The translations under genes were made by a program, and so were the position numbers. A DNA stretch of 64,000 nucleotides from Phyllobacterium sp. YR531 (GTDB lineage: Bacteria > Pseudomonadota > Alphaproteobacteria > Rhizobiales > Rhizobiaceae), in NCBI RefSeq assembly GCF_000282595.1, contig NZ_AKIZ01000037.1, positions 241,241 to 305,240 of the forward strand. The letters run 5' to 3'. Below, piece after piece: positions 35,653 through 45,624 of the stretch (position 1 is its first letter; each line of letters begins with the position of its first letter). The notes beneath the pieces were generated by a model. That model did no database searches, was not told the origin of the DNA, and worked only from the letters and a program-made list of their open reading frames with translations.

Positions 35653-36846
35653 TTACTTCTTCAGCACGTCCACGCCGGGCAATGGTTTCCCTTCCATCCA
35701 TTCAAGGAATGCGCCACCTGCTGTCGAAACATAACTGAAGTCATCAGCAACACCTGCATGGTTGAGCGCCGATACGGTATCTCCACCACCGGCAACCGAA
35801 ACCAGATGCCCGGCCTTTGTACGCTCCGCCACATGACGGGCGGCTGCAACTGTCGCCTTGTCGAATGGCGTAAGCTCAAAGGCGCCAAGCGGACCGTTCC
35901 AGACGAGCGTGGATGCGTCGTCAATTGCGGCTTTAACCCGCTCGATTGATTGCGGGCCAACATCCAGGATCATGCCGTCATCAGGAATCGCATCGAGCCC
36001 ATAAGCGTGGAATGGCGCATTGGCCTGAAAATGCCAGGCAACGATTGCATCAACCGGAAGGATGATCGTGCAGTTTGCTGCCTTGGCTTTAGCCATGATC
36101 TCCCGCGCGGTCCCGGCCAGATCATGCTCGCACAGCGATTTTCCGACTTTGACACCTTGAGCTGCAAGGAATGTATTCGCCATACCGCCGCCGATAACCA
36201 GCGCATCGACTTTTTCCACCAGATTGCCGAGGAGGTCGAGCTTGGACGAAACCTTTGCGCCACCGACAATGGCCACGACAGGGCGCTTGGGAGCACCAAG
36301 GCCCTTTTCCAGCGCAAGCAGTTCGGCTTCCATGGTGCGTCCGGCATAGGCAGGCAAAACACGGGCAAGACCCTCAGTCGACGCATGAGCGCGGTGTGCC
36401 GCAGAAAACGCATCATTTACATAGATGTCTCCATTGGCGGCCAAAGCTTTGACGTGCTCGGGATCGTTCTTCTCTTCGCCCTTGTAAAAGCGCGTATTTT
36501 CAAGAAGCAGAATGTCACCATCCTTGAGCTTGGCAACCGCAGCGGCAGCCTTCTCACCAATACTGTCTGCAGCAAAATGCACGCTATGGCCTATTATTTT
36601 TGTAACCGCATGGGCGATGGGTTCCAGCGAGAACTGAGGCTCGGGGCCATCTTTCGGCCGCCCGAAATGCGCAAGCAGAATAACTTTTGCACCTTTTTTC
36701 GAAAGTTCCTGAATAGTCGGCGCTACCCGTTCAATCCGTGTTGAGTCTGTTACAACACCGTCGCTGACTGGAACATTGAGATCGACGCGCACCAGAACGC
36801 GCTTACCTGCCACATCGGCATCATCAAGCGTTTTGAAGTTAGTCAT
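35653..36846 (-). CDS. pgk: Phosphoglycerate kinase
   Basis: This 397-aa enzyme transfers phosphate from 1,3-bisphosphoglycerate to ADP. Motifs are [56 protein letters not shown] and the C-terminal [18 protein letters not shown]. It is flanked by gap upstream and the aldolase downstream on the same strand, each separated by a terminator. Confidence 0.96.
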   Translation of the reverse strand: MTNFKTLDDADVAGKRVLVRVDLNVPVSDGVVTDSTRIERVAPTIQELSKKGAKVILLAHFGRPKDGPEPQFSLEPIAHAVTKIIGHSVHFAADSIGEKAAAAVAKLKDGDILLLENTRFYKGEEKNDPEHVKALAANGDIYVNDAFSAAHRAHASTEGLARVLPAYAGRTMEAELLALEKGLGAPKRPVVAIVGGAKVSSKLDLLGNLVEKVDALVIGGGMANTFLAAQGVKVGKSLCEHDLAGTAREIMAKAKAANCTIILPVDAIVAWHFQANAPFHAYGLDAIPDDGMILDVGPQSIERVKAAIDDASTLVWNGPLGAFELTPFDKATVAAARHVAERTKAGHLVSVAGGGDTVSALNHAGVADDFSYVSTAGGAFLEWMEGKPLPGVDVLKK

Positions 36847-36919
36847 TGGATTTAGCCCTCATCTGCATACAGCCGCCTGGAAAAGCCCGCATGGCGAACT
36901 GTATAACCATCAAAAACAA

Positions 36920-36947
36920 AAATGGCGGGTGTGTCGACCCGCCATTT
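36920..36947 (-). terminator. Terminator of gap
   Basis: AAATGGCGGGT and ACCCGCCATTT with a 6-nt loop lie 24 bp after the gap stop, followed on the minus strand by TTGTTTTTG. Confidence 0.85.
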
Positions 36948-36971
36948 GAAATCAAATCACTTCAAAGCTGG

Positions 36972-37979
36972 TCAGATCAACTTGCCGAAAGCGACCGCAG
37001 TGTCGCTCATGCGGCTTGAGAAGCCCCATTCATTATCATACCAGGAAAGAACGCGCACGAATGTGCCGTCCATAACCTTGGTCTGATCAAGGTGGAATAT
37101 GGACGAATGTGGATCATGATTGAAATCGATCGAGACATTTGGTGCATCGGTGACGCCAAGAATACCCTTCAGCTTGCCATTGGCCGCTGATTTGATCGCA
37201 TCATTGATTTCAGCAACGCTTGTCGATTTCTTGGCAACAAACTTGAAATCCACAACCGAGACATTCGGCGTTGGGACACGGATGGAACTGCCGTCGAGCT
37301 TGCCGTTAAGTTCAGGCAAGACCAGACCAACCGCCTTTGCAGCGCCGGTAGAAGTTGGGATCATGGACAAGGCAGCAGCACGGCCACGATAAAGATCCTT
37401 GTGCATGGTATCGAGAGTTGGTTGATCGCCTGTATAGCTGTGGATCGTGGTCATGAAACCATGATCGATGCCAATGGCTTCGTTCAACACGTAAGCAACC
37501 GGGGCAAGACAGTTTGTCGTGCACGACGCGTTGGAAATCACCATATGCTCTTTGGTCAGCTTATGATCGTTAACGCCATAAACAACGGTCAGATCGGCTC
37601 CATCGGAGGGAGCAGAAACGATAACACGCTTTGCGCCAGCTTCGAGATGGGCAGCCGCCTTGTCACGGGCCGTAAAGATGCCTGTGCATTCCAGCGCGAT
37701 ATCGACGCCCAGTTCCTTCCAGGGCAATTCGGCGGGATTGCGAACGGCTGTTACCTTGATCGGACCGCGACCAACGTCAATTGTGTCGCCAGCTACGGTA
37801 ACAGTGCCGGGAAAGCGGCCATGAACGCTGTCATAACGCATCAGGTGGGCATTGGTCTCAACCGGACCAAGATCGTTGATGGCAACGACTTCAATATCGG
37901 TTCGCCCGGATTCTACGATAGCGCGAAGAACGTTACGGCCAATGCGACCAAATCCGTTAATTGCAACGCGAACTGTCAT
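36972..37979 (-). CDS. gap: Glyceraldehyde-3-phosphate dehydrogenase, type I
   Basis: This 335-aa NAD-dependent enzyme oxidises glyceraldehyde-3-phosphate. The N-terminal [16 protein letters not shown] binds NAD; the active site is [12 protein letters not shown] with Cys153, and His180 lies in [10 protein letters not shown]. The C-terminal [11 protein letters not shown] is conserved. It follows tkt by 59 bp on the same strand. Confidence 0.96.
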   Translation of the reverse strand: MTVRVAINGFGRIGRNVLRAIVESGRTDIEVVAINDLGPVETNAHLMRYDSVHGRFPGTVTVAGDTIDVGRGPIKVTAVRNPAELPWKELGVDIALECTGIFTARDKAAAHLEAGAKRVIVSAPSDGADLTVVYGVNDHKLTKEHMVISNASCTTNCLAPVAYVLNEAIGIDHGFMTTIHSYTGDQPTLDTMHKDLYRGRAAALSMIPTSTGAAKAVGLVLPELNGKLDGSSIRVPTPNVSVVDFKFVAKKSTSVAEINDAIKSAANGKLKGILGVTDAPNVSIDFNHDPHSSIFHLDQTKVMDGTFVRVLSWYDNEWGFSSRMSDTAVAFGKLI

Positions 37980-38038
37980 ATCTGTTTTCTCCTTAGGGTA
38001 TTGGAGCCCTTGAATGGAATATGAAGGAATGGACTGGG

Positions 38039-40024
38039 TTATTTCAACTTGGCTTCTGCAGCGCTGACGATATGCGATGCAGTGATACCGAAATGTTCAT
38101 AGAGCTCTTCGATAGGACCGCTGGCCCCAAAACCATTCATACCGATGAAAATACCGTCAGTGCCGATGAAGCGATCCCAACCCATGCGGATTGCTGCTTC
38201 AACCGCAACCTTGACCGGCGCATCGCCAATCAATGTACGTTTGTAATCATCGCTTTGGGCTTCGAAAAGTTCAAAGCACGGTACGGAAATCACGCGGGTT
38301 GGATGTCCGTTCTTCTCAAGCTGTGTTCTTGCATTGAGGGCGATTTCAACTTCCGAACCGGTTGCGAAAATAGTGACCTCCGCCTTACCACTTGCAGTTG
38401 CAAGCTCATAGGCACCGTAAGAACACTTGTTTTCCTCGACGTGAACATCACGAACCGTTGGCAGGTTCTGACGGGTCAAGGCAATGGTCGATGGCGTTGT
38501 GCGTGACTTGAGCGCAATTTCCCAGCATTCAGCTGTTTCAACAACGTCGGCAGGCCGGAACACATAATTGTTCGGGATAGCGCGCAAAGCAGCCAGATGC
38601 TCGACCGGCTGATGTGTTGGACCGTCTTCACCAAGACCGATGGAATCATGGGTCATGACGTAGATGACGCGAATGCCCATCAGGCTCGACAGGCGCATTG
38701 CACCACGTGCGTAGTCCGAGAAGGTCAGGAACGTACCGGAGTAAGGGATCAGGCCGCCATGCAATGCAATACCATTCATCGCCGCTGCCATGCCGTGTTC
38801 GCGGATACCGTAATGCACGTAACGCTGGCCGTAATCCTCGGCGCTGATACCTTTGGTCTGGCTGGTCTTGGTGTTGTTTGAACCCGTCAGATCGGCTGAT
38901 CCGCCGATTGTTTCAGGAACCACACCATTGATGACTTCAAGCGCCATTTCGGAAGCTTTGCGAGTGGCAACCTTCGGCTTTTCTTCGGACAGCTTCTTCT
39001 TGTAGGCGGAAATTGTCGCTTCGAAATTGCCGGGCAGATCACCACGCATACGGCGGTCAAATTCAGAGCGCAGTTCGGAATCTGCAGCTTCAAGGCGTGA
39101 GTTCCAAGCCGTGTGTTCCTTTGCGGAACGCAGGCCTGCAAGACGCCATTCGTCAAGAATTTCTGTCGGAACAACAAAAGGCTCCGAAGCCCAGCCGAGC
39201 GCCTTGCGTGCGCCTGCAAGCTCTTCAGCACCTAACGGTGAGCCATGCACCTTGTTGGTACCGGCCTTGGTTGGCGCGCCAAAACCGATGGTGGTTTTGC
39301 AGGCAATGAGGGTTGGCTTATCGGATTTCTGCGCGCGTTCGATAGCAGCGGCAATCGCATCCTGATCATGTCCGTCTACACTGATCGAATTCCAGCCCGA
39401 TGCTTCAAAACGTGCAGGTTGGTCGGTGTTGTCGGCGAGAGTAACAGGACCATCGATCGAGATATTGTTGTGATCCCAGAAAACAATGAGCTTGTTCAGC
39501 TTGAGATGACCGGCCAGTGAAATCGCTTCCTGGCTGATGCCTTCCATAAGGCAACCGTCACCGGCGATGACATAGGTGTGGTGATCTACCAGATCGTCGC
39601 CGAAATGCGCATTCATGATGCGTTCGGACAATGCCATACCCACAGCGTTGGCAAGCCCCTGACCCAACGGGCCGGTCGTTGTTTCGATACCCGCAGCGTG
39701 GCCATATTCAGGGTGGCCTGCAGTGCGTGAGCCGAGCTGGCGGAAATTCTTGATCTGCTCAATATCGATATCATCATATCCGGTGAGATAGAGCAGCGAA
39801 TAAAGCAGCATGGAGCCGTGGCCGGCAGACAGCACGAAACGGTCACGGTCGGCCCAATGCGGTGCTTTGGGATCAAATTTCAGAAACTTTGTATAGAGGA
39901 CGGTCGCAATATCGGCTGCGCCCATGGGGAGACCGGGATGACCGGAATTGGCTTTTTCCACTGCATCCGCAGAAAGAAAGCGAATTGCGTTGGCCATTTG
40001 ATTGGATTTTTCAGAATTGGTCAT
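38039..40024 (-). CDS. tkt: Transketolase
   Basis: From the ATG at 40024 this is a 661-aa thiamine-diphosphate enzyme of the pentose phosphate pathway. Motifs include [28 protein letters not shown] (TPP/Mg binding), [10 protein letters not shown], and the C-terminal [14 protein letters not shown]. The longer frame from 40102 lacks a ribosome site. It heads the tkt-gap-pgk-aldolase cluster, as in Brucella and rhizobia. Confidence 0.95.
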   Translation of the reverse strand: MTNSEKSNQMANAIRFLSADAVEKANSGHPGLPMGAADIATVLYTKFLKFDPKAPHWADRDRFVLSAGHGSMLLYSLLYLTGYDDIDIEQIKNFRQLGSRTAGHPEYGHAAGIETTTGPLGQGLANAVGMALSERIMNAHFGDDLVDHHTYVIAGDGCLMEGISQEAISLAGHLKLNKLIVFWDHNNISIDGPVTLADNTDQPARFEASGWNSISVDGHDQDAIAAAIERAQKSDKPTLIACKTTIGFGAPTKAGTNKVHGSPLGAEELAGARKALGWASEPFVVPTEILDEWRLAGLRSAKEHTAWNSRLEAADSELRSEFDRRMRGDLPGNFEATISAYKKKLSEEKPKVATRKASEMALEVINGVVPETIGGSADLTGSNNTKTSQTKGISAEDYGQRYVHYGIREHGMAAAMNGIALHGGLIPYSGTFLTFSDYARGAMRLSSLMGIRVIYVMTHDSIGLGEDGPTHQPVEHLAALRAIPNNYVFRPADVVETAECWEIALKSRTTPSTIALTRQNLPTVRDVHVEENKCSYGAYELATASGKAEVTIFATGSEVEIALNARTQLEKNGHPTRVISVPCFELFEAQSDDYKRTLIGDAPVKVAVEAAIRMGWDRFIGTDGIFIGMNGFGASGPIEELYEHFGITASHIVSAAEAKLK

Positions 40025-40319
40025 AGTCACCGTCTTTCGAAGTGGAAAGGAGATGCCGTTTCTGGATGCCGGTTTAGACAATATCCAAAAGGCACGCGAC
40101 AAATAGCAGGTGTCTAGAGGGAGTCAATAAAAGCTGGGCCAAATTGGGACACTCTGATGCAAGTCTTTCGTCGCGGCACATTATTATCGGTGCATGAATG
40201 GCGGCTGACCCTTCGGATTGATTGACGCAGCATTAATGTAACCACTAGACTCATTGTCATAAGTTGTTCTTCTTTTTGCGATTCGCTGAAAAGATTGAGA
40301 CGCAGGGGAAACGTCGAAA
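40025..40319. promoter_or_regulatory. Divergent promoter region tkt / DUF4164-zapA
   Basis: 295 bases without a gene that I can support. It must carry the promoters for tkt (minus) and the DUF4164-zapA pair (plus). I could not assign -35/-10 boxes with confidence, and no riboswitch-like structure was recognised. Confidence 0.4.
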
Positions 40320-40592
40320 ATGGCATCTGAAGCCACCCTCAAACAAGTTTTGGAAAGATTGGCCAAATCGCTCTCCGCCCTTGAGGATGCAGTTGAAATG
40401 CGTCTGGAGCATGAAGGCGACTTTGCCGAAGCGGAAGAAGAGGTCCAGCGCATGAACATGGACCGCCGTAAGCTGGCACAGGAGCTTGACGCTTCTGAAG
40501 GGCGCGCCGAACGGCTGGAGGCGGCCAATAAAGAAGTTTCACGCCGTCTTGTCGCTGCGATGGAATCCATCCGCACGGTACTCGATCGATAA
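40320..40592 (+). CDS. DUF4164 coiled-coil protein
   Basis: This 90-aa, almost entirely coiled-coil protein (LERLAKSLSALEDAVEMRLEHEGDFAEAEEEVQRMNMDRRKLAQELDASEGRAERLEAANKEVSRRL) matches DUF4164, a Rhizobiales family regularly placed directly before zapA. A role in the division machinery is inferred from this position only. The gap to zapA is 16 bp. Confidence 0.88.
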   Translation: MASEATLKQVLERLAKSLSALEDAVEMRLEHEGDFAEAEEEVQRMNMDRRKLAQELDASEGRAERLEAANKEVSRRLVAAMESIRTVLDR

Positions 40593-40608
40593 ACAGGAAG
40601 AAACGACC

Positions 40609-40974
40609 ATGGCTACCGTTACCGTAACGATTGATGGCAAAGCCTACAGAATGGCCTGTGACGAAGGGCAGGAGCAACACCTGACCGGGTTGGCGGAGCG
40701 TTTTGACCGTTACGTGACGCATCTGAAATCATCTTTCGGCGAGATTGGCGATCTGCGCCTGACAGTCATGGCTGGTATTATGGTCACGGACGAACTTCAT
40801 GAATTGCAGCTGCGTCTGACCGGTCTTGAAAACGAGGCCGAAGCGCTGCGCAAAAGCCGCGATGAAGCATTGGCAAAAGCCGATAAGAACGACTCAGCCA
40901 TCACAGGCGTTTTGTCCGAGGTCGCAGGACGCATAGAATCGCTGGCGACCCGTCTTGCTCCGAAAACCAACTGA
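40609..40974 (+). CDS. zapA: Cell division protein ZapA
   Basis: From the ATG at 40609 this is a 121-aa ZapA, which binds and cross-links FtsZ filaments. The N-terminal globular part ATVTVTIDGKAYRMACDEGQEQHLTGLAERFDRYV is typical, followed by a long coiled coil. In many proteobacteria 6S RNA and a 5-formyltetrahydrofolate cyclo-ligase gene follow zapA; here only 105 bp separate it from a transporter gene and neither is seen. Confidence 0.92.
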   Translation: MATVTVTIDGKAYRMACDEGQEQHLTGLAERFDRYVTHLKSSFGEIGDLRLTVMAGIMVTDELHELQLRLTGLENEAEALRKSRDEALAKADKNDSAITGVLSEVAGRIESLATRLAPKTN

Positions 40975-41079
40975 CGGCGATTCCGGCTTTTCAAAGACAG
41001 CCCCATGACAGAATCTTCCCGCAGCCTCTAACGGCTCTATACATAAGTATCGAGCATGGGAGCTTTCAGGGAGGAATAC

Positions 41080-42030
41080 ATGAAACTTCGCACGTTGGCG
41101 TTGGCGCTAGCCTTTGGCATGGCTTCATTGGCGCATGCCGAGGGGCTGAAAAACATCGAAATTATCGCTCCGGCAGGTCCAGGTGGTGGCTACGATCAAT
41201 TGGCCCGTTCTACGCAGCAACTGCTTCAGGATTTGAAACTTGCCGGGGATATTCAGGTAGTAAACCGCCCGGGCGCTGGAGGCACTATCGGCCTCGCCGA
41301 ATTCGTTTCAAAACAATATCCCGATACAGGCCTCATCGTCACGGGAATTGGTATGGTCGGATCAATCCTGACCAACAAATCACCCGTGACAATGGAGCAA
41401 ACCAAGCCGGTGGCGCGGATGACGGGAGAGTATCTTACCCTCGTCGTGCCTGCGGACTCACCTTTCAAAAACATGGATGATCTCGTCAAGGCGTTCAAAA
41501 CCGATCCGGGATCGGTATCATTAGGCGGCTTCGCGGCGGGCGGTGTCGATCATCTATTGTATGGCATGATCGTCAAAGCAATCGGAGGCGATCTGTCGAA
41601 GATGAATTACGTGGCTATCGGTGCCGGTGGTGAAATGCTTGGGCAGGTCATGGGTGGTCATATTTCCGTCGGTGCCGGTGGATACGCCGAATTTGCCGGG
41701 CAGATTTCAGCGGGCACAATCCGCTCACTCGGCATTTCATCCCCAGAGCGGCTAGAGGGAATTGATGTTCCCACAATGAAGGAACAAGGCGTCGACGTTG
41801 AACTCGTCAATTGGCGCGGATTGCTCGGACAAGCCAGTCTGACAGACGAACAAACGAAGCAGTTGGATACGACTTTGGGCAAACTCGTGCAAAGCCCGGA
41901 GTGGAAAGCGTTGCTGAAAAAGCAAGGATGGGTTGATCTTTATCAGCCATCATCTGAGTTTTCTGGATTTATCAAGGATCAGCAGGCAACAATTCTTGCC
42001 ACATTTCGTGAGTTGAAGCTGGTTGAATGA
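41080..42030 (+). CDS. Tripartite tricarboxylate transporter (Bug) family binding protein
   Basis: From the ATG at 41080 (GGGAGGAA site) this is a 316-aa periplasmic binding protein with a signal peptide (core LALALAFGMASLA). Family motifs are IIAPAGPGGGYDQLAR, VVNRPGAGGTIGLAEFV and VSLGGFAAGGVDHLL. Family members bind carboxylates such as citrate or aromatic acids. No TctA or TctB membrane subunits are nearby, so it is an orphan component, and its ligand is unknown. Confidence 0.88.
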   Translation: MKLRTLALALAFGMASLAHAEGLKNIEIIAPAGPGGGYDQLARSTQQLLQDLKLAGDIQVVNRPGAGGTIGLAEFVSKQYPDTGLIVTGIGMVGSILTNKSPVTMEQTKPVARMTGEYLTLVVPADSPFKNMDDLVKAFKTDPGSVSLGGFAAGGVDHLLYGMIVKAIGGDLSKMNYVAIGAGGEMLGQVMGGHISVGAGGYAEFAGQISAGTIRSLGISSPERLEGIDVPTMKEQGVDVELVNWRGLLGQASLTDEQTKQLDTTLGKLVQSPEWKALLKKQGWVDLYQPSSEFSGFIKDQQATILATFRELKLVE

Positions 42031-42069
42031 AACCACTCCCGGCTGGTCTGTGTCAGGCCAGCCGGAAAA

Positions 42070-43890
42070 TTACCCTTCGATTTCTTCCCGCAGCATTTCA
42101 AGCTCCAGCCATTCGTGTTCGAGCGCTTCGTGACTTGTGCGCTTTTTGCCGATCTCCTCGACAGTCTTGTTGAACAAGCTCGGGTTCTTCGCAAAAAGGT
42201 CCGGATCAGCCAGCTTCTTTTCAAGCACCACGATTTCACCATGGAGAGCTTCAATCTTCGCCGGAAGCGTCTCAAGCGCGAATTTCTGCTTATAGGAAAG
42301 CTTGCGCTTCTCTTCTCTCGGTACAGCCGCTTTCTCGGTTGCGGAAACTTGTGCCACTTGTGGTTTTGCCGCCTTTAGCTCCTTGCGGGTCGCAATGGCA
42401 GTCTCTTTGCGTTGCGCCAGCATATCCGTATAGCCGCCGGCATATTCCAGCCATTTTCCATCACCTTCCGGAGCAATGACTGAAGTTACGGTGCGGTCGA
42501 GAAAATCGCGATCATGGCTGACGAGAAGCACTGTGCCGGCAAAACCTGCCACCAGTTCCTGCAGCAGATCCAGCGTTTCCATATCAAGGTCGTTCGTCGG
42601 TTCGTCCAGCACCAGCAGATTTGCCGGCCGGGCAAGAACGCGCGCCAGCATCAGACGCGCCCGCTCGCCACCGGATAGTTCACGTATTGGCGTGCGCAAC
42701 TGCTCGGGTTGAAACAGGAAGTCCTTCATATAGGAGGCAACATGGCGTTGCTCGCCATTGACGATAACATTCTCACCGCGTCCATCGGTCAAATAGTCTG
42801 ACAGGGTCTGTTCCAGATTAAGGCTGTCACGACGCTGATCCAGCACGGCAACTTCCAGATTTGTGCCGAGTTTGACGAATCCGCTATCCGGCCTGAGCAA
42901 ACCTGTCAGCATGGACAGGAGTGTCGTTTTACCCGCTCCGTTCGGTCCGACAAATCCAACGCAATTTCCGCGCTGGATTCTCGTCGAAAAATCATCCACC
43001 AAAGTGCGGCCATCATAAGCTTTGGACAGATGTTCCGCTTCAATCACCAGCTTGCCGGATTCCTTGGCATCGCTCGCTTTCAGCACAGCTTTGCCCTGTG
43101 CACCGCGATGGTTGCGAAACTCGCTACGCATGGATTGCAGATCACCCAAGCGCCGCATGTTACGTTTGCGCCGTGCCGTAACGCCGTAACGCAGCCAGTG
43201 CTCTTCCCGGACGATTTGGCGCCCGAGCTTGTGCAGGTCCCGTTCTTCCTCTTCCAGAACCTTGTCCCGCCACTCTTCAAATGACCCGAAACCCTGATCC
43301 AGCCGTTTCGTAACGCCGCGATCCAGCCAGATGGTCGACCGGCTTACATTCTCCAGAAACCGCCGGTCATGGGAAATTACGACGATGGCCGAACGTATTT
43401 GCCTCAGCTCGCTTTCCAACCACTCAATGGTGGTAAGATCCAGGTGGTTGGTCGGTTCGTCCAGCAGCAATATATCGGGCTGCGGAGCAAGGACCTTCGC
43501 CAGAGCAGCGCGGCGCGTCTCTCCACCCGACAGATTTTCGGGCTTCTCGTCACCTGTCAGACCCAGATGTTCGAGCAGGTAGCTGACGCGGTAAAGATCA
43601 TCTGCCGGTCCAAGCCCGGCCTCCACATAGGCGCGCACATTGGCAAACCCGTCCATATCCGGAGCCTGCGCCAGATAACGGACAGTGACTGCCGGATGTT
43701 TGAATACTTCCCCATCAGTCGGCGTAACGAAACCGGCTGCAATCTTGAGCAGCGTCGACTTGCCGGAGCCATTGCGGCCGACAAGGGCAATACGATCATT
43801 CTCGCTCACTGAAATCGCTGCATCGGTCAGAAGCGGTGTACCGCCGAATGTCAGGGCAATTCTATCAAGGCGTAACAGTGGTGGGGCCAT
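42070..43890 (-). CDS. uup: ABC-F family ATPase, Uup type
   Basis: This 606-aa cytoplasmic protein has two ABC ATPase domains: Walker A GRNGSGKSTLL then LSGGETRRAALAKVL, and GPNGAGKTTLL then LSGGERARLMLARVL, joined by the long linker typical of ABC-F. A C-terminal coiled coil (after about residue 530: KLSYKQKFALETLPAKIEALHGEI) identifies the Uup subgroup, associated with ribosome function and DNA-transposon precise excision phenotypes in E. coli. It lies apart from any transporter. Confidence 0.92.
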   Translation of the reverse strand: MAPPLLRLDRIALTFGGTPLLTDAAISVSENDRIALVGRNGSGKSTLLKIAAGFVTPTDGEVFKHPAVTVRYLAQAPDMDGFANVRAYVEAGLGPADDLYRVSYLLEHLGLTGDEKPENLSGGETRRAALAKVLAPQPDILLLDEPTNHLDLTTIEWLESELRQIRSAIVVISHDRRFLENVSRSTIWLDRGVTKRLDQGFGSFEEWRDKVLEEEERDLHKLGRQIVREEHWLRYGVTARRKRNMRRLGDLQSMRSEFRNHRGAQGKAVLKASDAKESGKLVIEAEHLSKAYDGRTLVDDFSTRIQRGNCVGFVGPNGAGKTTLLSMLTGLLRPDSGFVKLGTNLEVAVLDQRRDSLNLEQTLSDYLTDGRGENVIVNGEQRHVASYMKDFLFQPEQLRTPIRELSGGERARLMLARVLARPANLLVLDEPTNDLDMETLDLLQELVAGFAGTVLLVSHDRDFLDRTVTSVIAPEGDGKWLEYAGGYTDMLAQRKETAIATRKELKAAKPQVAQVSATEKAAVPREEKRKLSYKQKFALETLPAKIEALHGEIVVLEKKLADPDLFAKNPSLFNKTVEEIGKKRTSHEALEHEWLELEMLREEIEG

Positions 43891-43964
43891 AAAACTCAGT
43901 CATTCCGGAAGTTCGAGCAGGATTTGTCAGGGCTTGTCGATGAGAATATGTGTTCTGTCAAATG

Positions 43965-43991
43965 AAACAGGCCGGAAATTCCGGCCTGTTT
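43965..43991 (-). terminator. Terminator of first glycine-zipper lipoprotein gene
   Basis: AAACAGGCCGGA-AAT-TCCGGCCTGTTT, almost the same sequence as the terminator at 44511. The near-identical hairpins support tandem duplication of the lipoprotein gene. Confidence 0.9.
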
Positions 43992-44012
43992 GTTTAAATC
44001 CGTGATTCTCAA

Positions 44013-44420
44013 TCAGTAACCGCCGCCATCACTATACTGGTCGGGGTTGTACCGGCGCCTGCGCTGGTCACGATAGCCGTCATCATCCGGATAGCGGCCA
44101 TTTCCATAGGCACCGCCGCCATTACCCTGACACGGAGCATTGTAGATTGATCCGTCAGGCCGCTGGTAGCGGCAAAGATTTTCGTTTCCGCCCCGTGGTG
44201 TGGTGGCTGTACCTACAGCCGCACCAAGCAAGGCACCGGCGCCAGCGCCGATCACAGTGCTTTTCGTATCACGCCCCAAAGCCTGACCAGCCAGCGCACC
44301 AGCGCCAGCACCAATCAATGCACCCGTCCCGGCGCGCTGATTTTGCTCACTCGTCTCACATCCGGCAATCGTAAATGCCAGAAGCGCAGTGGCTGCTATG
44401 GCAGCAAAACGAATTTTCAT
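44013..44420 (-). CDS. Glycine-zipper lipoprotein
   Basis: From the ATG at 44420 this is a 135-aa protein with a lipoprotein signal (LLAFTIAGC, lipidated Cys near residue 20) and a glycine-zipper double helix (GALIGAGAGALAGQALG…VIGAGAGALLGAAVGTA). A C-terminal NLCRYQRPDGSIYNAPCQ is followed by a Gly/Tyr/Arg/Asp-rich tail. It resembles 17-kDa surface antigen/Rick_17kDa-type proteins. It is a paralogue of the gene at 44559: same lipobox region, zipper and C-terminal Cys-x-Y motif. Confidence 0.85.
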   Translation of the reverse strand: MKIRFAAIAATALLAFTIAGCETSEQNQRAGTGALIGAGAGALAGQALGRDTKSTVIGAGAGALLGAAVGTATTPRGGNENLCRYQRPDGSIYNAPCQGNGGGAYGNGRYPDDDGYRDQRRRRYNPDQYSDGGGY

Positions 44421-44510
44421 AATAACCTCTCCATTTAAAAGTGCGGCAAAACCTTGCTTCCGCAATGCGGCAGAAGAAAGATCGCTTCCGATCACACGAG
44501 CATGCGCACA

Positions 44511-44540
44511 AAAAAACAGGCCGGAAAACCGGCCTGTTTT
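44511..44540 (-). terminator. Terminator of second glycine-zipper lipoprotein gene
   Basis: AAAACAGGCCGG-AAAA-CCGGCCTGTTTT, flanked by T-runs on the minus strand, right after the gene at 44559. Confidence 0.9.
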
Positions 44541-44558
44541 ACACAAATTGCTAACTGC

Positions 44559-44840
44559 TTAGCGGCAAGGAGCGCGATAGCGTTCGCCGTAGCGGTTTTC
44601 GTATGTGCAGTAACGGCGTCCGCCGTCCGAAGTTGCTGCGCCGACGACGACGCCGGAAGCGCCACCGATTGCGGCACCGGCAAGAGCACCACGGCCACCA
44701 CCGATTGCGCCACCGGCCAATGCACCGAGTGCTGCACCGCCAACACCATATCCGGCTGTCCGCTGTTCACTGGTTGTGCAACCAGCAACTGAGAATGCCA
44801 GAACTGCGGCGACTGCAACTGTAGATAAACTTTTCAACAT
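44559..44840 (-). CDS. Glycine-zipper lipoprotein, short paralogue
   Basis: This 93-aa protein has a lipobox (VLAFSVAGC) and a glycine-zipper of GALAGGAIGGGRGALAGAAIGG type. The C-terminal RRYCTYENRYGERYRAPCR parallels the CRYQRPDGSIYNAPC segment of the neighbour. It is the shorter of two tandem paralogues, each with its own terminator. Confidence 0.85.
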   Translation of the reverse strand: MLKSLSTVAVAAVLAFSVAGCTTSEQRTAGYGVGGAALGALAGGAIGGGRGALAGAAIGGASGVVVGAATSDGGRRYCTYENRYGERYRAPCR

Positions 44841-44934
44841 GGAAGACCTCTCCCGTTTCTAAAACCAAACTTACCAGCTTGCGTCCCCAATGCTGTGCTG
44901 CAAACATTGCACTTTCTGCCTGTATTGACAAGCA

Positions 44935-45570
44935 TCAGGCAATTTGCGGCGCTGCAATCAGGATTGCTTTGCCCGAATGGAGCGATACGTGGAGGTTTCC
45001 ACATACGGCATTCGACACAGTAAGCGATGAACCGAAAGAAAGTTCCACATTTTCAAGCGGCCAGCGTGCACCTTCGATAAAAAGTCCGTGTAAGTGCGAA
45101 AATGCAACAATGCTGAACTGCGTGTCTTCGGCAAAATCGAAGGCATATTCTCCACTCACAAGCGGGTGCGCTTCTTCGCTGCCGCTTGACAGGATGATCT
45201 TGCGCCCTTGCGCGGCATGTGCCGTCGCCATCGTCAGGTGGAGAAGTGTGTGATCCGTGCGTTCGCCACCAAATGCGCCGCAAAGTACGACTTCCGTGGC
45301 GCCCAAACGATATGCTTCATTCAAGGCGAGTTCACCATCTGTCATATCCTTTGCCGCCGGAAAGACCTGTCGCGGCACATGCGCGTACTGCGTTTCCAAC
45401 TCGGGAGACGTCGAATCGAAATCGCCCAGCCATAATTCAGGCTCAAGCCCTAAAGCTGCAGCATGCGCAATACCGCCATCGGCGGCCAGAACCCTGGCTC
45501 CGGCGACCTGTTGCAAAAGGCGGTCAGTGACCCGGACGGTGCCGCCCAGAAGAAGAACGAACTTGCTCAT
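44935..45570 (-). CDS. Thiamine diphosphokinase
   Basis: From the ATG at 45570 this is a 211-aa enzyme that pyrophosphorylates thiamine to thiamine diphosphate. Motifs are VLAADGGIAHAAALGLEPELWLGDFDS and GATEVVLCGAFGGERTDHTLLHL, the nucleotide- and Mg-binding elements of TPK. No TPP riboswitch was seen in the short upstream region. Transketolase in the same window is a thiamine-diphosphate user, but the two genes are not linked. Confidence 0.92.
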   Translation of the reverse strand: MSKFVLLLGGTVRVTDRLLQQVAGARVLAADGGIAHAAALGLEPELWLGDFDSTSPELETQYAHVPRQVFPAAKDMTDGELALNEAYRLGATEVVLCGAFGGERTDHTLLHLTMATAHAAQGRKIILSSGSEEAHPLVSGEYAFDFAEDTQFSIVAFSHLHGLFIEGARWPLENVELSFGSSLTVSNAVCGNLHVSLHSGKAILIAAPQIA

Positions 45571-45624
45571 GCCCGCCCATAGCACGCGTCAAACACTTCC
45601 ACCAGACGGTGGTTTGTGCCGAAT

